Below are positions 7,167 to 12,459 of a stretch of DNA of 12,459 nucleotides, one piece after another. Origin of the DNA: an uncultured Kordia sp. (lineage in GTDB: Bacteria; Bacteroidota; Bacteroidia; Flavobacteriales; Flavobacteriaceae); the NCBI GenBank assembly GCA_913054565.1, contig CAJXHW010000023.1, forward strand, positions 1 to 12,459, written 5' to 3'. The notes beneath the pieces are model-generated. The model saw only the letters and a list, made by a program, of their open reading frames with translations. It was not told where the DNA came from and did no database searches. Both the position numbers and the translations under genes were made by a program. Position 1 is the first letter of the stretch. Each line of letters begins with the position of its first letter.

Positions 7167-7373
7167 TTATGACGTTTTTTCAAGATACTTATCAATTACC
7201 TCTTCTTTAATGCCACTATATTCTGCAAATTCATCTGGAGTGATAAATTGATGTTGCTCTTTCCCAAAGTACTTTTTAATTTTCTTTAAAAGCATACGAC
7301 CATAACGTTCACTTCTTCCTGTAAGAAACATAATATCTTTTGGGTAAATACAATGCCTTTTAATCTTATTCAT
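7167..7373 (-). CDS. small protein of unknown function, possible DNA-binding regulator
   Basis: 68 aa, basic, no signal peptide or membrane segment. The layout is a short basic start (MNKIKRHCIYPKDIM), a predicted helix pair around LTGRSERYGRMLLKKIKKYFGK (17-38), and a second helical part ITPDEFAEYSGIKEEVIDKYL (44-64). The pattern D-I-x-x-L-T-G-x-S-x-x-Y-x-x-x-L-L, followed by a T-P-D-E-F-x-x-Y-x-G segment, resembles small helix-turn-helix proteins frequent in flavobacterial genomes; I have no firm family name. It is divergent from the plus-strand cassette, and three 11-bp repeats cover its start codon and upstream region, the arrangement of an autoregulator or an excisionase-like factor. Function is inferred from size, charge and position only. 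Confidence 0.6.
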   Translation of the reverse strand: MNKIKRHCIYPKDIMFLTGRSERYGRMLLKKIKKYFGKEQHQFITPDEFAEYSGIKEEVIDKYLEKTS

Positions 7374-7404
7374 ACACTATCTATACTTTATCTATACACT
7401 AATT
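7372..7404. repeat. three 11-bp tandem repeats, operator-like
   Basis: ATACACTATCT (7372-7382), ATACTTTATCT (7383-7393) and ATACACTAATT (7394-7404) follow each other head to tail with an exact 11-base period, so each unit faces the same side of the helix. They cover the start codon of the divergent 68-aa gene and its upstream region. Such phased repeats usually bind a cooperative DNA-binding protein. Downstream on the plus strand, GATATTTG (7413-7420) is five of six to the Bacteroidota -7 consensus and could be the cassette promoter, with an untranslated leader of about 100 bases. Confidence 0.6.
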
Positions 7405-7525
7405 AACCATTAGATATTTGTGAAAAATCGGAAAAAACAGTAGAAAACGGAATGGATGACCAGTGATTATAGGATTACTTCTTAAAGATACGGAGCTTTA
7501 TTGAGAATCAAAAATCATTAGAATT

Positions 7526-8281
7526 ATGGCAAAGCAAATTGGAATTATTAAATTGAAGGGAACTATCGGAGATATTTCTTTTTACAAATCGCAAGATGGG
7601 CACTTGGCTCGTGGTAAAGGAGGTGTTGAAGCTTCTAGAATTGCAAATGATCCCGCATTTCAAAGAACTCGTGAAAACGGTTCGGAATTTGGACGTGCAG
7701 GAAAAGGTGGTAAATTGTTGCGAGTGGCCTTACGTACACTGTTGCAAAAAGCTTCTGACAATAGAGTCACAAGCAGATTGACTAAAAATGTATTGACTGT
7801 TATTAAAGCAGACACTACCAATGATCGTGGATTACGAACTATTCCTGATGGTGATTTATCATTACTGGAAAATTTTGAGTTCAACAAAAACGGAAAATTG
7901 GGTGGTTTATTGTTTGCGGCTTACGCCGGAACAATTGATCGTGTTGCAGGAACTGTAGTTGCGGATATCGCAGAGTTTATTGCTGTGAATGATATTGTAG
8001 CGCCAAGTGGAACTACGCACTTCATGATTTCTAACGGTGGTGTTGAGGTTGATTTTTCTGCAGAAACGTATGTTTTTGATAGTGATGTATCTTCAGTTTT
8101 ACCTTGGGATAGTAGTACTGTTGCGCCGTTGTCATTGACGGCTAATTTAACAGCGAACTCTACACTGCCTATTTTTCAAGTTATTGGAATTGAATTCTTT
8201 CAAGAGGTAAATGGGCAAATGTACTCCCTTAAAAACGGAAATTACAACGCTTTAGCAATTGTTGGAATTGATACTCCGTAA
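7526..8281 (+). CDS. uncharacterised 251-aa protein, first gene of the island cassette
   Basis: I do not recognise a named domain, although proteins beginning like MAKQxGIIKLKGTIGDISFYKS occur in my memory of flavobacterial genomes. Two parts can be seen. Residues 1 to about 95 are Gly-, Arg- and Lys-rich, with LKGTIGDISFYKSQDG, ARGKGG and the run AFQRTRENGSEFGRAGKGGK (65-83 region), then helical LLRVALRTLLQKASDNRVTSRL. Residues from about 110 to 251 look like alternating beta strands with small and aromatic residues, like a beta-sandwich. There is no signal peptide or membrane segment and no catalytic motif. Both features would suit a structural or nucleic-acid-associated protein, but that is inference. 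The next gene starts two bases after its stop, so it heads a four-gene operon. No Shine-Dalgarno sequence is visible; the leader is A-rich. Confidence 0.7.
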   Translation: MAKQIGIIKLKGTIGDISFYKSQDGHLARGKGGVEASRIANDPAFQRTRENGSEFGRAGKGGKLLRVALRTLLQKASDNRVTSRLTKNVLTVIKADTTNDRGLRTIPDGDLSLLENFEFNKNGKLGGLLFAAYAGTIDRVAGTVVADIAEFIAVNDIVAPSGTTHFMISNGGVEVDFSAETYVFDSDVSSVLPWDSSTVAPLSLTANLTANSTLPIFQVIGIEFFQEVNGQMYSLKNGNYNALAIVGIDTP

Positions 8282-8283
8282 TC

Positions 8284-8706
8284 ATGGAATTGACACTTTA
8301 CAGAACCTATTTTGAAGGCGGTACCAACGGTACCCTCTTCTGTTCTGCAAATTTTTTATGTCACACGATAGAGTTGCCCTGGAAACAGAACAAGCGAAAT
8401 ACCTCCTGCATACCAGAAGGTCGCTATGAACTCGTTCCTCGGTATTCGACGCATTTCAAACATCATCTTTTAGTTAAAGATGTGCCTCATCGGCATCTCA
8501 TTTTATTGCATCCCGCAAATGATGCACTGAAAGACCTACAAGGTTGTATTGCTCCAGTCACCTATTTAGGTGGTTTAGGAAAAGGCTTACAATCGAGAAT
8601 TGCGATGCAGAAGTTAACGTCAGTAGTGCAACAAGCTATTGACTGTAAAGAACAGATTTTTTTAACCATAACAACACAACATTATGAATTTAGTAGAACG
8701 GTATAA
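8284..8706 (+). CDS. DUF5675 family protein
   Basis: 140 aa, cytoplasmic by sequence. The family pattern is visible: an N-terminal strand ELTLYRTYFEGGTNGTLF, ELPWKQNKRNTSCIPEGRYEL (30-50), HHLLVKDVPHRHLILLHPAND (60-80) and LQGCIAPVTYLG (85-96). DUF5675 proteins occur in phages, prophages and Bacteroidota accessory regions; no activity is established to my knowledge. The conserved His76 and Cys88 (HPAN...GC) recall the His/Cys pair of YkuD L,D-transpeptidases, so a peptidoglycan-related or lysis role is conceivable but unproven. The gene starts two bases after its predecessor and its last 23 bases overlap the next gene. If the cassette is phage-like, this would be its lysis-module position. 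Confidence 0.8.
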   Translation: MELTLYRTYFEGGTNGTLFCSANFLCHTIELPWKQNKRNTSCIPEGRYELVPRYSTHFKHHLLVKDVPHRHLILLHPANDALKDLQGCIAPVTYLGGLGKGLQSRIAMQKLTSVVQQAIDCKEQIFLTITTQHYEFSRTV

Positions 8707-8896
8707 CAAACCAACTCCGAAGTTTTTTAAAATCTTACGAAATATCGGTATCGCCCTAGCCACTGCTGGAGGTGCCATTATCGCCGCACCAATCAGTATG
8801 CCGGCTATAGTCGTTAGTATTGCAACCTATATGACCGTTGCTGGAACTGTCGCCACAGCAGTAAGTCAGGCTGTAGTTTCAGACGAATCACCCTAA
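8684..8896 (+). CDS. small membrane protein, holin-like
   Basis: 70 aa. A short polar, basic start (MNLVERYNKPTPKFFKILRN) is followed by hydrophobic, Ala/Gly/Val-rich sequence from about residue 20 to 66, broken near residue 36-40 by prolines (AAPISMP). That allows two membrane helices with a short turn and a small polar tail (SDESP). Size and topology resemble phage holins, and the gene overlaps the DUF5675 gene by 23 bases, but there is no sequence signature that proves lysis function. Translation is likely coupled to the upstream gene. Confidence 0.65.
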   Translation: MNLVERYNKPTPKFFKILRNIGIALATAGGAIIAAPISMPAIVVSIATYMTVAGTVATAVSQAVVSDESP

Positions 8897-8906
8897 GACT
8901 TGATCT

Positions 8907-9092
8907 ATGTCAATTATCATCATAGATCCAAATACTAAAGCAGGCGTTTTAGGCGGCACGCTTTTTTCTGCTTTCTTAAACTTAAGTTGGAATGCTATAG
9001 TCTATACCATCATCATGGCTGCCATCGGCGCTGTTGTAAGTTTTATAGTCTCCATGTTACTTCGTTGGCTAGTGAAACAGTATTTCAACTAA
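8907..9092 (+). CDS. small membrane protein
   Basis: 61 aa, starting 10 bases after the previous stop. The N-terminal third (MSIIIIDPNTKAGVLGGTLF) is followed by a strongly hydrophobic helix, about residues 28-55 (WNAIVYTIIMAAIGAVVSFIVSMLL), and a basic end RWLVKQYFN. One, perhaps two, membrane segments. No family recognised. It is the last gene of the cassette; the long hairpin behind it probably ends the transcript. A second holin-like or antiholin-like subunit is one possibility, a membrane anchor for the cassette's other products another. Confidence 0.62.
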   Translation: MSIIIIDPNTKAGVLGGTLFSAFLNLSWNAIVYTIIMAAIGAVVSFIVSMLLRWLVKQYFN

Positions 9093-9123
9093 TTATTTTT
9101 AAAAGAGAAGCGAAAAAATCGTC

Positions 9124-9194
9124 AAAAAAAGAAAAGAGAAAGCAATTTATATTGGCACGATAGTGCCTAACTTTGCAGGCTCTTTTCTTTTTTT
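9124..9194 (+). terminator. long hairpin ending the four-gene cassette
   Basis: A perfect 15-bp outer stem (AAAAAAAGAAAAGAG at 9124-9138 with CTCTTTTCTTTTTTT at 9180-9194) ends in seven T, so it can serve as an intrinsic terminator 31 bases after the last gene. It is unusual in being a purine/pyrimidine asymmetric stem and in carrying nested inner helices: GCAA/TTGC (9142-9145, 9173-9176) and GGCAC-GATA-GTGCC (9154-9167). The apical hairpin closely resembles one in the downstream RNA candidate (9877-9890). Confidence 0.7.
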
Positions 9195-9233
9195 ATGTTG
9201 TAAATTATCTTCTGTACTTTTTTGTTCTTTTCA

Positions 9234-9269
9234 TTTTGTCTTGATACAAAACGAAACAAAAAATCAAGA
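9234..9269. repeat. fold-back element, possible dispersed flavobacterial repeat
   Basis: TTTTGTCTTGATACAAAA (9234-9251) is a 6-bp hairpin, and TCTTGAT (9239-9245) can alternatively pair with ATCAAGA (9263-9269). From memory, very similar strings (TTTTGTCTTGATACAAAAC followed by GAAACAAAAAATCAAG) recur in intergenic DNA of Flavobacteriia. I cannot confirm copy number from this window. Confidence 0.45.
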
Positions 9270-9360
9270 GTCTTTATAGGAACTTTTTGCTAAGGCAAAA
9301 CCACTGCTAAATCTTCATTCCATGCTCTTTTTCGATTATATCGAAACGCAATTCCATTTG

Positions 9361-9470
9361 ATTTACAGCTAGTTCGTAAAAGTTTCAAAATTGATATGTA
9401 TTGATACTTGTCTGTCAAATCCTAATGACGTTGATTATTATTTACAGTTAGTTCTTGAAAGGTTCAAAAT
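9361..9470. repeat. spaced 31-bp imperfect direct repeats
   Basis: 9361-9391 and 9440-9470 share 27 of 31 bases (ATTTACAGyTAGTTCkT then AAAGkTTCAAAAT), with starts 79 bases apart. A looser match (TCTG..A...CTAATGA) follows each copy. The second copy ends 26 bases before the closing helix of the RNA candidate. They may be binding sites for a protein controlling the RNA, integrase arm sites, or an old duplication. Confidence 0.6.
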
Positions 9471-9496
9471 GTCTGAAAGCATTCTAATGATTCTTT

Positions 9497-9508
9497 TGAA
9501 CAGGTAAT
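9497..9508 (+). repeat. left arm of 12-bp end-closing inverted repeat
   Basis: TGAACAGGTAAT, exactly complementary to 10145-10156 some 636 bases away. It is read as the 5' strand of the RNA's closing helix. No target duplication flanks it, which argues against transposon ends. Confidence 0.7.
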
Positions 9509-10053
9509 CAAAAAGGCGCGAGCCGCCTGCGAGATGAGCGAGGGTGTTGTGGCAATATAGCCTGATACGTTTTGAATCCAAACTATATTATTAGTATATC
9601 ATTTTAGTAGAAGGCTGCCACAGCTACGTGTTACACGCGGGTGGCGGAGTTTTTGAACCAGTGGGAAAGGTAAGGGCTATACTTTATGAGGTGTACCGAT
9701 AGGGAAATCTGAATAAAGGTTTAGCTCTTACGGTGCGTTGCCGGATGTAATCATCCTGCTAAGGTGATTTTATACGGCAAATTGGCTGGGTCAAAAACTG
9801 TGACGCCCTTATAGCCCGATGCGACCCAGCAGGCTCGCAAAGCATTAAGTAGCGGTTGCACCCAATGTAAACTGTCTGCACGCTAGTGCAAACTATATTG
9901 GGTTTGGGTGCAAGAGTAGCTAAGGGTGAGGAAGGCATGTATTGTGTGGACTACAGCAAACCCAAAACGCCAACGTGGATGTGTCACCACAGTGGTGTTT
10001 TGGGTGTTTTATGCAAGCCGTTATATATTAGACAACAACTTACTGATATGTGG

Positions 10054-10077
10054 TTTCTCGGCTCCGCTCGAAATGAC
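10054..10077. repeat. REP-like dispersed repeat fragment inside RNA domain D
   Basis: The minus strand begins GTCATTTCGAGCGGAGCCGA and ends GAAA. This is the form of the GTCATTTCGA...GAGAAA repeats scattered through flavobacterial genomes (from memory). It contains a short CGG/CCG fold. It lies in the loop enclosed by helix 10012-10019/10094-10101, where an insertion would least disturb the RNA fold. Confidence 0.55.
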
Positions 10078-10144
10078 TTATTAGATTGTATTTGGCTTGC
10101 AGAAATGTTTTAGGTAACAAAATGGAATGCCTGACGAACACCAT

Positions 10145-10156
10145 ATTACCTGTTCA
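10145..10156 (+). repeat. right arm of 12-bp end-closing inverted repeat
   Basis: ATTACCTGTTCA, the exact complement of 9497-9508. Part of it (TTACCT, 10146-10151) could also pair locally with AGGTAA at 10112-10117, giving a weaker alternative that includes ATGG/CCAT (10122-10125, 10141-10144). That may be a switch or simply chance. Confidence 0.7.
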
Positions 10157-10186
10157 CAGATGCTGATATTATTACCAAATTTTATT

Positions 10187-10220
10187 TAAAAAATAAAGAG
10201 CCTTAGAAAAGACTCTTTAT
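10187..10220 (-). terminator. intrinsic terminator of the metal-resistance operon
   Basis: ATAAAGAG (10193-10200) and CTCTTTAT (10213-10220) form an 8-bp stem with a 12-base loop. On the minus strand the stem is followed by a T-rich run. It starts 9 bases after the stop of the HMA lipoprotein gene, ends the minus-strand operon, and keeps it from reading into the RNA candidate. Confidence 0.75.
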
Positions 10221-10228
10221 ATATTGGT

Positions 10229-10708
10229 TTAATGGTTGTCAGATTTCATTTTACCTGACTGATCTATTTTCATTTCGTGGTCGTATTGACAACAACCTGG
10301 CAGGTTTTTGTAAGCATCTTCACTTCCTGCGACTTTTTCAGTGTCGTAACCTGAAGCTGCAATTGCTTTATGAATTGCCATTGCATCGGTTTTTGTATCA
10401 TCAAAAGACACATCAATCTTCTTTTTATCGACATCCCAATTGGCACTTGCAACACCTTCAACACCGTTAGCTGCTTTTTCGATAGTGTTTTTACACATTC
10501 CGCAATTTCCTCTTACACCAAAAGACAGGTCTGTCATTGCCATATCTTTAGACGTTTCAGTTTTTGTTGTTTTAGTTTCTTTTTTGGTTTGGCTATTGCA
10601 GCTTGTTACACCTAAAGTTGCTATAACAGCTACACTTAAAATTACTTTTTTACTCACGTCGATTACATTTTTGTTTTTGTGTTCGTGATTTTTCTTTGAA
10701 AAATTCAT
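10229..10708 (-). CDS. lipoprotein with heavy-metal-associated (HMA) domain
   Basis: 159 aa. The start is cytoplasmic and basic, then a hydrophobic signal (KKVILSVAVIATLGVTSC, 20-37) ends in a lipobox-like GVTSC with Cys37 as lipid attachment site, so the protein should be exported and membrane-anchored. After a Lys/Thr-rich linker comes a ferredoxin-like HMA domain (about 61-130) with the metal motif GNCGMC: Cys69 and Cys72 bind soft metals such as Cu(I). A second Cys pair (LPGCCQYD, 136-143) and His/Met residues near the end could add a site. Likely role: periplasmic metal capture or delivery to the adjacent efflux pump, by analogy with MerP and CusF; it is homologous in domain to MerP, not to CusF. 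It follows the CusB-like gene by 33 bases on the same strand. The long 19-residue stretch before the signal is slightly unusual; no better start is apparent. Confidence 0.85.
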   Translation of the reverse strand: MNFSKKNHEHKNKNVIDVSKKVILSVAVIATLGVTSCNSQTKKETKTTKTETSKDMAMTDLSFGVRGNCGMCKNTIEKAANGVEGVASANWDVDKKKIDVSFDDTKTDAMAIHKAIAASGYDTEKVAGSEDAYKNLPGCCQYDHEMKIDQSGKMKSDNH

Positions 10709-10741
10709 TGTTTTAAAATTTAATTGTTACTACTTGATTTA

Positions 10742-12459
10742 TTATTCTATTACTTGTTTTACTTCACCACAGGTTAGCATTGCTTCGCCAAAGTAGGGAT
10801 TGATTACTTTTTCTTCTTTACTCAACCAATACGCACCATTATTGTTATCAGCCATTGGACAAAATTCTACATAGACTTTTTCATTGACACCAAACTGTTG
10901 TACCGCTTTTATTAAATGTGCAGATAAATGTTTGAAATGGTTTCTTTGCTCTTTGATATTAGATGTTTTTGAAATTGAAGTGCCAGATGCTTTTATTTCT
11001 TTTTCTAATGACATCCAATGGTTATGAGCTACTTTATCTGTTAGTTGTTTCATATCAACTTTAGTCAAATTATCTAATAGAATTTTTGATTCTTTTACTA
11101 CATTCTTTGAATTATCTTTAACTAAAGCGTCTTTCAATTTGATATAATCATCAAAAATTACTTTTAATTGATTTTGAAAATCCTTTGAAACGCTAATGCG
11201 ATCATTAATATTGGAATTGTTTTCATTAGTGATAGATGTGGTTTCTTCCATATCTAAATGACCTTCGTGTCCAGTCATTACTTTACCTCCATTTTTATTC
11301 ATCATAGACTTTTTGCCTTGTAATTGTGCTGCTGCATCAACCGTAAATGTTCCGTTAGTCACAATTTCATTGCCAACAAATACACCTTCTAAAGCTTCAT
11401 ATTCATTACCAATTTGATTGCCTAAAACCACTTCACGCATTTCAAAAATAGTTTGGTCTGGATTGGTTTTTAAATAGACAACAGAACGTTCACCTGTCCA
11501 AAGTACAGCAGATGCAGGAATTGTTAATACTTTGTCATTGTTAGCTGTACTGCCTTCAATATTTGCGGTTACGAACATTCCTGGTTTAAATACATCCTCC
11601 TTATTGTTTAAAACAACACGTAAGGTTACAGTTCTTGTTTTGGTGTTTAAAACTGGGTCTATAAAATCAACTTTACCTTTAAACTCTTTATTAGGATAAG
11701 CATTGGTTGTTATCATCACTTCCTGTTCTATTTTAAATGCATCAATTTGATTTTCATAGACATCAAAATTTGCCCAAACGGTGTTGAGATTAGCCATTTT
11801 TAACAAGGGCTGCCCTTGTTTTATGTAATCGCCTTGTTCTACCAGTTTTTCGGTAACAGTACCTGAAACGGTTGCATACACAGGAAAGTTTTCTTTCACT
11901 TTTCCTGTTTCTTCAATCTGATTGATTTGATTTTCAGAGAGCTTCCATAATTTCAGTTTATTACGGACTGCTTTGTATAAGGCAGGTTGTGATTCTTTTA
12001 AAGATGCTGCTGTAATTAATTCTTGTTGTGCTGCATAGAGTTCTGGTGAATAAATGGTTGCCAATAATTGACCTTTACGAACTTCTTCACCTGTAAAACT
12101 CACATTCAAACGTTCAATTCTTCCAGCGAAATAACTTACCTGTACTGCATTGGCTTCTTCGTTTTCAGCAATCTTACCAGATAATTTGATAGTATTGCCT
12201 TCAACATTGCCTTTACCAACAATAGATGTTTGAATATTAGCTAAAGCTATTGCGTTTTCTGTAAGCTTAAATTGGTCTGCTAACAGGCCATCACTTACAC
12301 TTTCAGCAGGAATTAAATCCATACCACAAATAGGACAATCGCCTGATTCTGGTTGCATAATTTGTGGATGCATAGAACACGTCCACATTTGATTGGTTTC
12401 TGAAATGTCATCGTGATTATGTTCTGTATCTTTTTTTGATGAACCACCAAAAAGCAGCC
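10742..12459 (-). CDS. cusB: CusB-type RND efflux periplasmic adaptor, 5' end outside window
   Basis: Membrane-fusion protein linking an inner-membrane RND pump (CusA type) to an outer-membrane channel for copper/silver export. The open frame continues without stop to the window edge, reading LLFGGSSKKDTEHNHDD before the Met at 12388, so the true N-terminus, presumably a membrane anchor, is missing. Counting from that Met: heavy-metal-binding domain with CSMHP (4-8) and CPICGMDL (18-25); HlyD-like adaptor body (about 50-350) with the lipoyl hybrid motif VSGTVTEKLVEQGDYIKQGQ and the FKPGMFVTA strand; a His-rich linker (GHEGH); then a C-terminal DUF3347 domain (about 400-545) with FCPMADN (Cys510) and PYFGEAMLTCGEV (Cys540). 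This domain set is typical of flavobacterial CusB. The pump gene cusA and an outer-membrane protein gene are expected to the right. Confidence 0.9.
   Translation of the reverse strand, partial: LLFGGSSKKDTEHNHDDISETNQMWTCSMHPQIMQPESGDCPICGMDLIPAESVSDGLLADQFKLTENAIALANIQTSIVGKGNVEGNTIKLSGKIAENEEANAVQVSYFAGRIERLNVSFTGEEVRKGQLLATIYSPELYAAQQELITAASLKESQPALYKAVRNKLKLWKLSENQINQIEETGKVKENFPVYATVSGTVTEKLVEQGDYIKQGQPLLKMANLNTVWANFDVYENQIDAFKIEQEVMITTNAYPNKEFKGKVDFIDPVLNTKTRTVTLRVVLNNKEDVFKPGMFVTANIEGSTANNDKVLTIPASAVLWTGERSVVYLKTNPDQTIFEMREVVLGNQIGNEYEALEGVFVGNEIVTNGTFTVDAAAQLQGKKSMMNKNGGKVMTGHEGHLDMEETTSITNENNSNINDRISVSKDFQNQLKVIFDDYIKLKDALVKDNSKNVVKESKILLDNLTKVDMKQLTDKVAHNHWMSLEKEIKASGTSISKTSNIKEQRNHFKHLSAHLIKAVQQFGVNEKVYVEFCPMADNNNGAYWLSKEEKVINPYFGEAMLTCGEVKQVIE

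Larger units (their letters stand above)
9195..9496. other. AT-rich non-coding spacer before the RNA candidate
   Basis: About 300 bases with no plausible gene; GC content is only 16 of 60 bases at 9361-9420. It contains the fold-back element at 9234-9269 and the spaced direct repeats at 9361 and 9440 listed separately. If the structured RNA has its own promoter, it should lie in the last 60 bases, but I find no good TAnnTTTG match there. Confidence 0.5.
9497..10156 (+). ncRNA. candidate large structured RNA, about 660 nt, family not recognised
   Basis: No credible protein gene fits here, GC rises to about 45% in AT-rich surroundings, and many perfect long helices nest without conflict. Closing helix: 9497-9508 with 10145-10156, 12 bp. 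Domain A: 9518-9524/9832-9838 encloses 9548-9554/9616-9622 (7), 9554-9560/9583-9589 (7), 9670-9679/9722-9731 (10), 9682-9687/9713-9718 (6), 9738-9743/9775-9780 (6) with 9749-9755/9763-9769 (7), and 9785-9792/9823-9830 (8). Domain B: 9856-9913 with hairpin 9877-9890. Domain C: 9960-9972/9993-10005 (13). Domain D: 10012-10019/10094-10101 (8). Four helices contain a G-T pair that would be an A-C mismatch on the other strand, favouring plus-strand transcription, though I searched mainly that strand. Size and complexity recall GOLLD- or ROOL-class phage-linked RNAs; I see no sequence identity to them. RNA ends are inferred from the closing helix. Confidence 0.62.

Noticed and set aside
7596..7887. 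Short open frames overlapping the 251-aa gene on both strands
   Set aside because: They are contained within a longer frame that fits the operon spacing, and have no supporting features.
9124..9194. Integron attC-like site (GCCTAAC near the hairpin)
   Set aside because: The core-like heptamer has no matching partner in the right orientation, and no integrase or cassette array is present.
9361..9470. CRISPR array
   Set aside because: There are only two imperfect copies with unequal flanks and no cas genes.
9518..9840. Group II or group I intron
   Set aside because: GAGCCG and GTGCG strings occur, but no domain V hairpin with the catalytic triad, no maturase and no group I P/Q/R/S core could be found.
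9886..10113. 75-codon open frame starting with GTG
   Set aside because: It lies entirely within RNA helices B, C and D and runs through the REP-like repeat. Its amino-acid pattern is irregular, and the only start is a GTG inside a hairpin stem.
9497..10156. Retron msr-msd or diversity-generating retroelement RNA
   Set aside because: The complementary ends recall retron a1/a2 repeats, but the RNA is far longer than known retron RNAs and no reverse transcriptase or TR/VR pair is present in the window.
10270..10688. Three other-frame open frames over the HMA lipoprotein gene
   Set aside because: The lipoprotein frame has a signal peptide, lipobox and HMA motif; the others show no domain.

Overview
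The window looks like chromosomal DNA of a marine-type Flavobacteriaceae (Bacteroidota). The DNA is AT-rich, Shine-Dalgarno sequences are poor, and the histidine operon has a two-domain HisB and stop/start-coupled genes. A copper module of CusB-like and HMA-lipoprotein type, built as in flavobacteria, sits at the right end. I name no genus.

Left part (1-5907, all minus strand): a histidine operon in transcription order leader peptide, hisG, hisD, hisC, hisB, hisH, hisA, then a DinB-like gene that runs off the left edge. hisF and hisIE are expected beyond it but are not visible. Five genes from hisD to hisA are coupled by 1-4 base stop/start overlaps. Upstream of hisG is a complete transcription attenuator: a 17-codon leader peptide with four His codons (HHHFH), a 13-bp intrinsic terminator, a 9-bp antiterminator pairing that destroys the terminator, and a 15-bp upstream hairpin that can hide the antiterminator strand.

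Middle left (5974-7020): a class I SAM-dependent methyltransferase (minus strand), a long gene-free gap, a 15-bp terminator hairpin, and directly beside it the displaced 3' end of a tRNA-Pro gene without its 5' part. I read this tRNA scar as the left attachment site of an integrated island that covers everything to its right and leaves the window.

Island interior (7009-10228): a 68-codon gene (minus) with three 11-bp tandem repeats over its start, then a tight plus-strand cassette of four genes: a 251-aa protein of unknown function, a DUF5675-type protein, and two very small membrane proteins. A long hairpin/terminator follows. Next comes a gene-free stretch whose GC content rises to about 45% (162 of 360 bases at 9541-9900). 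It folds by eye into a large multi-helix RNA of about 660 nt, closed end to end by a perfect 12-bp helix (9497-9508 with 10145-10156). This protein cassette plus giant RNA candidate is the most interesting part of the window; I recognise neither the RNA nor the function of the cassette.

Right part (10229-12459, minus strand): a lipoprotein with a heavy-metal-associated domain and a CusB-type RND efflux adaptor truncated by the window edge, probably cargo of the same island and part of a Cus-type copper/silver export operon whose pump genes lie to the right.
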